Assembly (NCBI RefSeq): GCF_001643235.1
Contig: NZ_LQWY01000067.1
Location: 248,001-312,000, forward strand
Source of the DNA: Domibacillus aminovorans
Lineage (GTDB): Bacteria > Bacillota > Bacilli > Bacillales > Domibacillaceae
Reading direction: 5' to 3'
DNA: 64,000 nt
Under the pieces are notes generated by a model. That model did no database searches and was not told the origin of the DNA. It saw only the letters and a list, made by a program, of their open reading frames with translations. The position numbers were made by a program, and so were the translations under genes. Positions within the stretch are counted from its first letter, which is position 1; each line of letters opens with the position of its first letter. This document shows, piece after piece, positions 61,046 to 64,000 of the stretch.

Positions 61046-62482
61046 ATGTCTGAAACTACAAATAAACAACAGTTGTTCATAAATGGAGAATGGGTGGAAG
61101 GATCTACCTATACGAAACTAACTTCTCCTTATAGCGAAAAAGAGATTGCTCAGATTCCTTCTGCGAATGATGAAGAAATTGACAATGCGATTGAAGCAGC
61201 ATTCCAAGCTAAAGCCGTTATGGCAAAGATGCCGGCTCATCAGCGTGCTTCTATTTTGGAAAAAGTTGCCGTGTTACTTGAGGAACGTGGAGACGAGGCA
61301 GCGACGATTCTTGCGAAAGAAGCAGCGAAGCCTTTCGTGTATGCAAAAGCGGAAGTAAGCCGAACGGTTCAAACGTACAAATTCGCGGCAGAAGAAGCGA
61401 AAAGACTTCATGGTGAAATGATTCCGATGGACGCTGCTATAGGAGGAGAAAACAGAATCGCTTATACAACGCATGAGCCTATTGGCGTTATCGGTGCGAT
61501 TACACCATTTAATTTCCCGCTCAATTTAGTTGCGCATAAGCTTGGCCCTGCGATTGCGGCGGGAAATACAGTTGTGCTGAAACCAGCTAGTCAAACGCCA
61601 TTGACATCGTACTTTACCGCAAAGTTGTTTGAAGACGCGGGACTGCCTGCAGGTGCGTTAAACGTCATTACAGGCGGAGGAAGAGTCGTTGGCGATAAAA
61701 TTGTGACAGATGAACGCGTGAACATGGTTACGTTTACAGGAAGCCCAGGTGTGGGGATTGGCATTCGGAATAAAGCAGGACTTAAACGGGTAACGTTAGA
61801 GCTGGGGTCAAATTCCGCTGTCATCATCGATAAAGATGTCAATATTGATAAGATTATTGACCGGTGCATTATGGGTGCTTTCTCAAACCAAGGACAAGTA
61901 TGTATTTCATTGCAGCGCGTGTATGCACATGAAGATGTGTATGACTCATTCGTTGAGAAGTTTGTTGAAGCGACGAAAAAGTTGACGCTTGGCGACCCGC
62001 TCGATCCAGAAACAGAAGTATCTGCTTTAATTACGCCGGGAGATGTAGAGCGCGCGCTCAGCTGGATTCATGAAGCGAAGCAAGGCGGCGCTACGATTGC
62101 GGCAGGTGGCGAATCGGAAGGCCATATTCTTCATCCGACGGTCATTTTAGACGCTGACTCAAACCTGAAAGTATCTTGCCAGGAAGTTTTTGCACCGATC
62201 GTTGTCATTAACAAAGTGAAGACAGTTGAAGAAGCCATTGATCTTGTTAATGATTCACGCTTCGGACTGCAAGCAGGAATTTACACAGAAAACGTGCATA
62301 CAGCATTTGATGCGGCAGACGCATTGCATGTAGGCGGCGTTTTAATTAACGATATCCCTACTTTCCGCGTGGATCATATGCCGTACGGCGGTGTGAAAGA
62401 AAGTGGATCTGGCCGTGAAGGGATTAAATATGCGGTCGAAGAAATGACCGAAATGAAACTCGTTATTTTTAATCGTAACTAA
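61046..62482 (+). CDS. NAD(P)-dependent aldehyde dehydrogenase
   Basis: 478 residues from ATG 61046 (AGGAG ten bases upstream); the longer frame adds 17 residues with no homology I can see. Catalytic Glu in 'VTLELGSNSAVII', catalytic Cys in 'NQGQVCISLQRVY', and 'GVIGAITPFNFPLNLVAHKLGPAIAAGNTVVLKPASQTPL' (core 'TPFNFPLNLVAHKLGPA'). The family sub-branch resembles lactaldehyde, glycolaldehyde and related dehydrogenases. In this operon it would oxidise the aldehyde released by transketolase or the dehydrogenases. Confidence 0.9.
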   Translation: MSETTNKQQLFINGEWVEGSTYTKLTSPYSEKEIAQIPSANDEEIDNAIEAAFQAKAVMAKMPAHQRASILEKVAVLLEERGDEAATILAKEAAKPFVYAKAEVSRTVQTYKFAAEEAKRLHGEMIPMDAAIGGENRIAYTTHEPIGVIGAITPFNFPLNLVAHKLGPAIAAGNTVVLKPASQTPLTSYFTAKLFEDAGLPAGALNVITGGGRVVGDKIVTDERVNMVTFTGSPGVGIGIRNKAGLKRVTLELGSNSAVIIDKDVNIDKIIDRCIMGAFSNQGQVCISLQRVYAHEDVYDSFVEKFVEATKKLTLGDPLDPETEVSALITPGDVERALSWIHEAKQGGATIAAGGESEGHILHPTVILDADSNLKVSCQEVFAPIVVINKVKTVEEAIDLVNDSRFGLQAGIYTENVHTAFDAADALHVGGVLINDIPTFRVDHMPYGGVKESGSGREGIKYAVEEMTEMKLVIFNRN

Positions 62483-62484
62483 AA

Positions 62485-62535
62485 AAGAAAGCCGGGCGGG
62501 ATCATTTTAAATCCCCGCCCGTCTCTCTCTTTTTA
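62485..62535 (+). terminator. Possible attenuating hairpin
   Basis: GGGCGGGAT/ATCCCCGCCC-type stem with T- and C-rich tail TCTCTCTCTTTTT. It may be partial, since the operon seems to continue. Confidence 0.5.
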
Positions 62536-62574
62536 GAAGCATAGTTTGTTATCATAATTGAAGGAGTGAGCGGT

Positions 62575-63642
62575 TTGGTGAAAGAATATAAAATTGCTGT
62601 CATAGCTGGAGATGGAATTGGCCCTGAAGTGATTGATGAAGGGATCAACGTTTTGAATGAAGTAGCCAAGGTGGATGGCGACATCGCTTTTGACTTTACT
62701 CATTTCCCATGGGGCTGTGAATACTACGCTGAAACGGGAAAAATGATGGACGATGATGGGATGGAAAAGCTGAAAGAATTTGACGCGATTTATTTAGGCG
62801 CTGTTGGATTCCCAGGTGTTCCGGATCATATTTCTCTTTGGGATCTCCTTTTGAAAATTAGAAAAGGATTCGATCAATATATTAATATTCGGCCGATTAC
62901 ATTATTGAATGGCGCTCCTTGTCCGCTTGAAGGCGTCAAAAGAGAAGAGATTGATATGCTGTTTATTCGTGAAAACAGTGAAGGTGAATATGCAGGAGCA
63001 GGAGACTGGCTGTTTAAAGGAAAACCTGAGGAAGTCGTCTTGCAGACAGGCGTGTTTTCTAGAAAAGGAACGGAGCGGGTGATCCGTTATGCGTTTGAAG
63101 AAGCGAGAAAAATGAACAAATCGCTGACGAGTATTAGTAAAGGGAATGCGTTAAACTACTCCATGGTATTTTGGGATCAAATTTTTGATGAAGTAAGCAA
63201 AGAGTACCCAGATGTACAAACATATTCCTACCTCGTCGATGCAGCGAGCATGTTAATGATTAAAGATCCGAAACGATTTGAAGTCGTCGTTACATCTAAC
63301 TTGTTCGGAGACATTTTAACGGATTTAGGTGCAGCGATTGCCGGAGGACTTGGGCTGGCTGCTGGAGCAAATATTAACCCGGAACGAGACTATCCGTCTA
63401 TGTTTGAACCGATTCATGGCTCTGCACCAGACATTGCAGGCGAAGGTATTGCCAATCCACTTGCTTCTATTTGGTCCGCAAGTCAAATGTTCGACTACTT
63501 CCACCGTCCTGATTTAGGTGCGCGCGTGTTAAAAGCGATTGAAGACGTATTGACAGAAAAAGAATACGTAACACCTGATTTAGGAGGAAATGCTTCTACT
63601 TCTGAAGTGGGCGCACGTGTCATTCATTATTTGAAAGGATAA
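62575..63642 (+). CDS. Tartrate/D-malate-type dehydrogenase (isopropylmalate dehydrogenase family)
   Basis: 355 residues from TTG 62575, seven bases after AAGGAG (GTG 62578 also possible). 'IAVIAGDGIGPEVIDEG', 'FIRENSEGEYAGAGDWLF' and 'TSNLFGDILTDLGAAIAGGLGLAAGANINP' give the decarboxylating dehydrogenase fold; the WLF insertion after EGEYAGAGD fits the tartrate/D-malate dehydrogenase branch (TtuC/DmlA) rather than LeuB. It would oxidise and decarboxylate a 2-hydroxy-3-carboxy acid. It points to a dicarboxylic or sugar-acid substrate. Confidence 0.88.
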   Translation: MVKEYKIAVIAGDGIGPEVIDEGINVLNEVAKVDGDIAFDFTHFPWGCEYYAETGKMMDDDGMEKLKEFDAIYLGAVGFPGVPDHISLWDLLLKIRKGFDQYINIRPITLLNGAPCPLEGVKREEIDMLFIRENSEGEYAGAGDWLFKGKPEEVVLQTGVFSRKGTERVIRYAFEEARKMNKSLTSISKGNALNYSMVFWDQIFDEVSKEYPDVQTYSYLVDAASMLMIKDPKRFEVVVTSNLFGDILTDLGAAIAGGLGLAAGANINPERDYPSMFEPIHGSAPDIAGEGIANPLASIWSASQMFDYFHRPDLGARVLKAIEDVLTEKEYVTPDLGGNASTSEVGARVIHYLKG

Positions 63643-63653
63643 GTGAACGAATC

Positions 63654-64000
63654 ATGAGTTTACAAAACCAAACATTTTTTTCCACGTTACCGACAGAAGT
63701 TAAATTTGGGATGCATATTACTCAAAAAGAGTTAGCGAAAGACATTCGTGCAACAGGAAATCAAAAGGTTTTTATCGCAACAGATAAAGGCCTTTTGGAA
63801 GCCGGTGTTGTAGATGAAGTGACAACTGTTTTGGAAAAAGAAGGTTTAGACTATGTCATGTTTTCAGATATTGAGCCAAATCCTTATGCGGAAACCATCA
63901 TGAAGGGATTAGCTGCTTATCAAGAAAACGGCTGTGATATGATTCTCGCTGTCGGTGGAGGAAGCGCAATCGATTTCGGAAAAGCGGTCGGTGTTATGGT
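63654..64000 (+). CDS. Iron-containing alcohol dehydrogenase (truncated by window edge)
   Basis: The first 115 residues from ATG 63654 are visible: 'FFSTLPTEVKFGMHI', 'QKVFIATDKGLLEAGVVDEV', 'DYVMFSDIEPNPYAETI', 'CDMILAVGGGSAIDFGKAVGVM'. This matches the N-terminal domain of Fe-ADH/lactaldehyde reductase family enzymes; the metal ligands are beyond the window. It follows the tartrate-type gene by 11 bases and closes the visible regulon. Confidence 0.88.
   Translation, partial: MSLQNQTFFSTLPTEVKFGMHITQKELAKDIRATGNQKVFIATDKGLLEAGVVDEVTTVLEKEGLDYVMFSDIEPNPYAETIMKGLAAYQENGCDMILAVGGGSAIDFGKAVGVM

Noticed and set aside
1-64000. CRISPR arrays, tRNA/rRNA genes, prophage or integrase with attachment sites
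   Set aside because: No spaced direct repeats, tRNA-like folds or phage structural genes were seen on reading through.

Overview
The window looks like chromosome of a Gram-positive, endospore-former-type Bacillaceae bacterium. The grounds are strong AGGAGG-type ribosome binding sites with frequent TTG and GTG starts, many S-layer homology (SLH) proteins, a Bacillus subtilis-like eps locus, and families typical of the group (UPF0178/YqxD, YitT, TcaA, YqcI/YcgG, HxlR, CcpA-type cre sites). I cannot name the species. No rRNA, tRNA, CRISPR array or intact mobile element was seen.

Layout. (1) 1-9.5 kb: S-layer and SLH proteins, including the tail of an Ig-like S-layer protein, a decayed SLH gene, a large C-terminal SLH protein, an IS3-family remnant, and a minus-strand pair of secreted proteins. 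(2) 9.5-17.6 kb: envelope and housekeeping genes: a small haem-oxidase-like membrane protein, DUF975, two zinc-ribbon membrane proteins (one TcaA-like), an M48 metalloprotease carrying ankyrin repeats, an SH3b protein, an SLH-CAP protein and YqxD. (3) 17.8-20.2 kb: a major S-layer-type protein with N-terminal SLH domains. (4) 21.2-37.9 kb: an exopolysaccharide locus. Chain-length and tyrosine-kinase genes and a PHP-type phosphatase come first, followed by an RNA matching the eps-associated antiterminator (EAR) just ahead of a terminator. Then come epsC, a very AT-rich variable block (flippase, two acyltransferases, two glycosyltransferases, polymerase), UDP-sugar enzymes, another glycosyltransferase, and epsL-epsM-epsN. 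EpsC, EpsN, EpsM and EpsL are the B. subtilis route to N,N'-diacetylbacillosamine on the lipid carrier, so the conserved genes bracket a strain-variable cassette. (5) 38-42.3 kb: a beta-helix protein, an IS21 remnant, a broken YdcF-family gene, a GIY-YIG protein and an SGNH hydrolase.

(6) 42.3-49.8 kb: three paralogous small basic proteins of 63-76 residues. Two have near-perfect cre palindromes upstream and the third lies behind a cyclic di-GMP-I (GEMM) riboswitch. Between and after them are a sigma-factor/CoiA-like pair, YitT, YqcI, two tiny ORFs, and a HxlR/DsbA/YdhR redox-type cluster. (7) 50-52.6 kb: an ABC exporter pair and a VanZ-family protein. (8) 52.6-64 kb: a catabolic regulon with a TRAP transporter, two zinc dehydrogenases, a LacI regulator, a split transketolase, an aldehyde dehydrogenase, a tartrate/D-malate-type dehydrogenase and the start of an iron-type alcohol dehydrogenase. 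Four copies of a GTAAxCGxTTAC-type palindrome lie in front of its transcription units, so the regulator probably controls the whole set; the substrate is unknown.

The most interesting signals are the small-protein family joined to c-di-GMP and carbon-source control beside the EPS locus, the EAR element, the sigma/CoiA-like pair, and the uncharacterised polyol or sugar-acid regulon.
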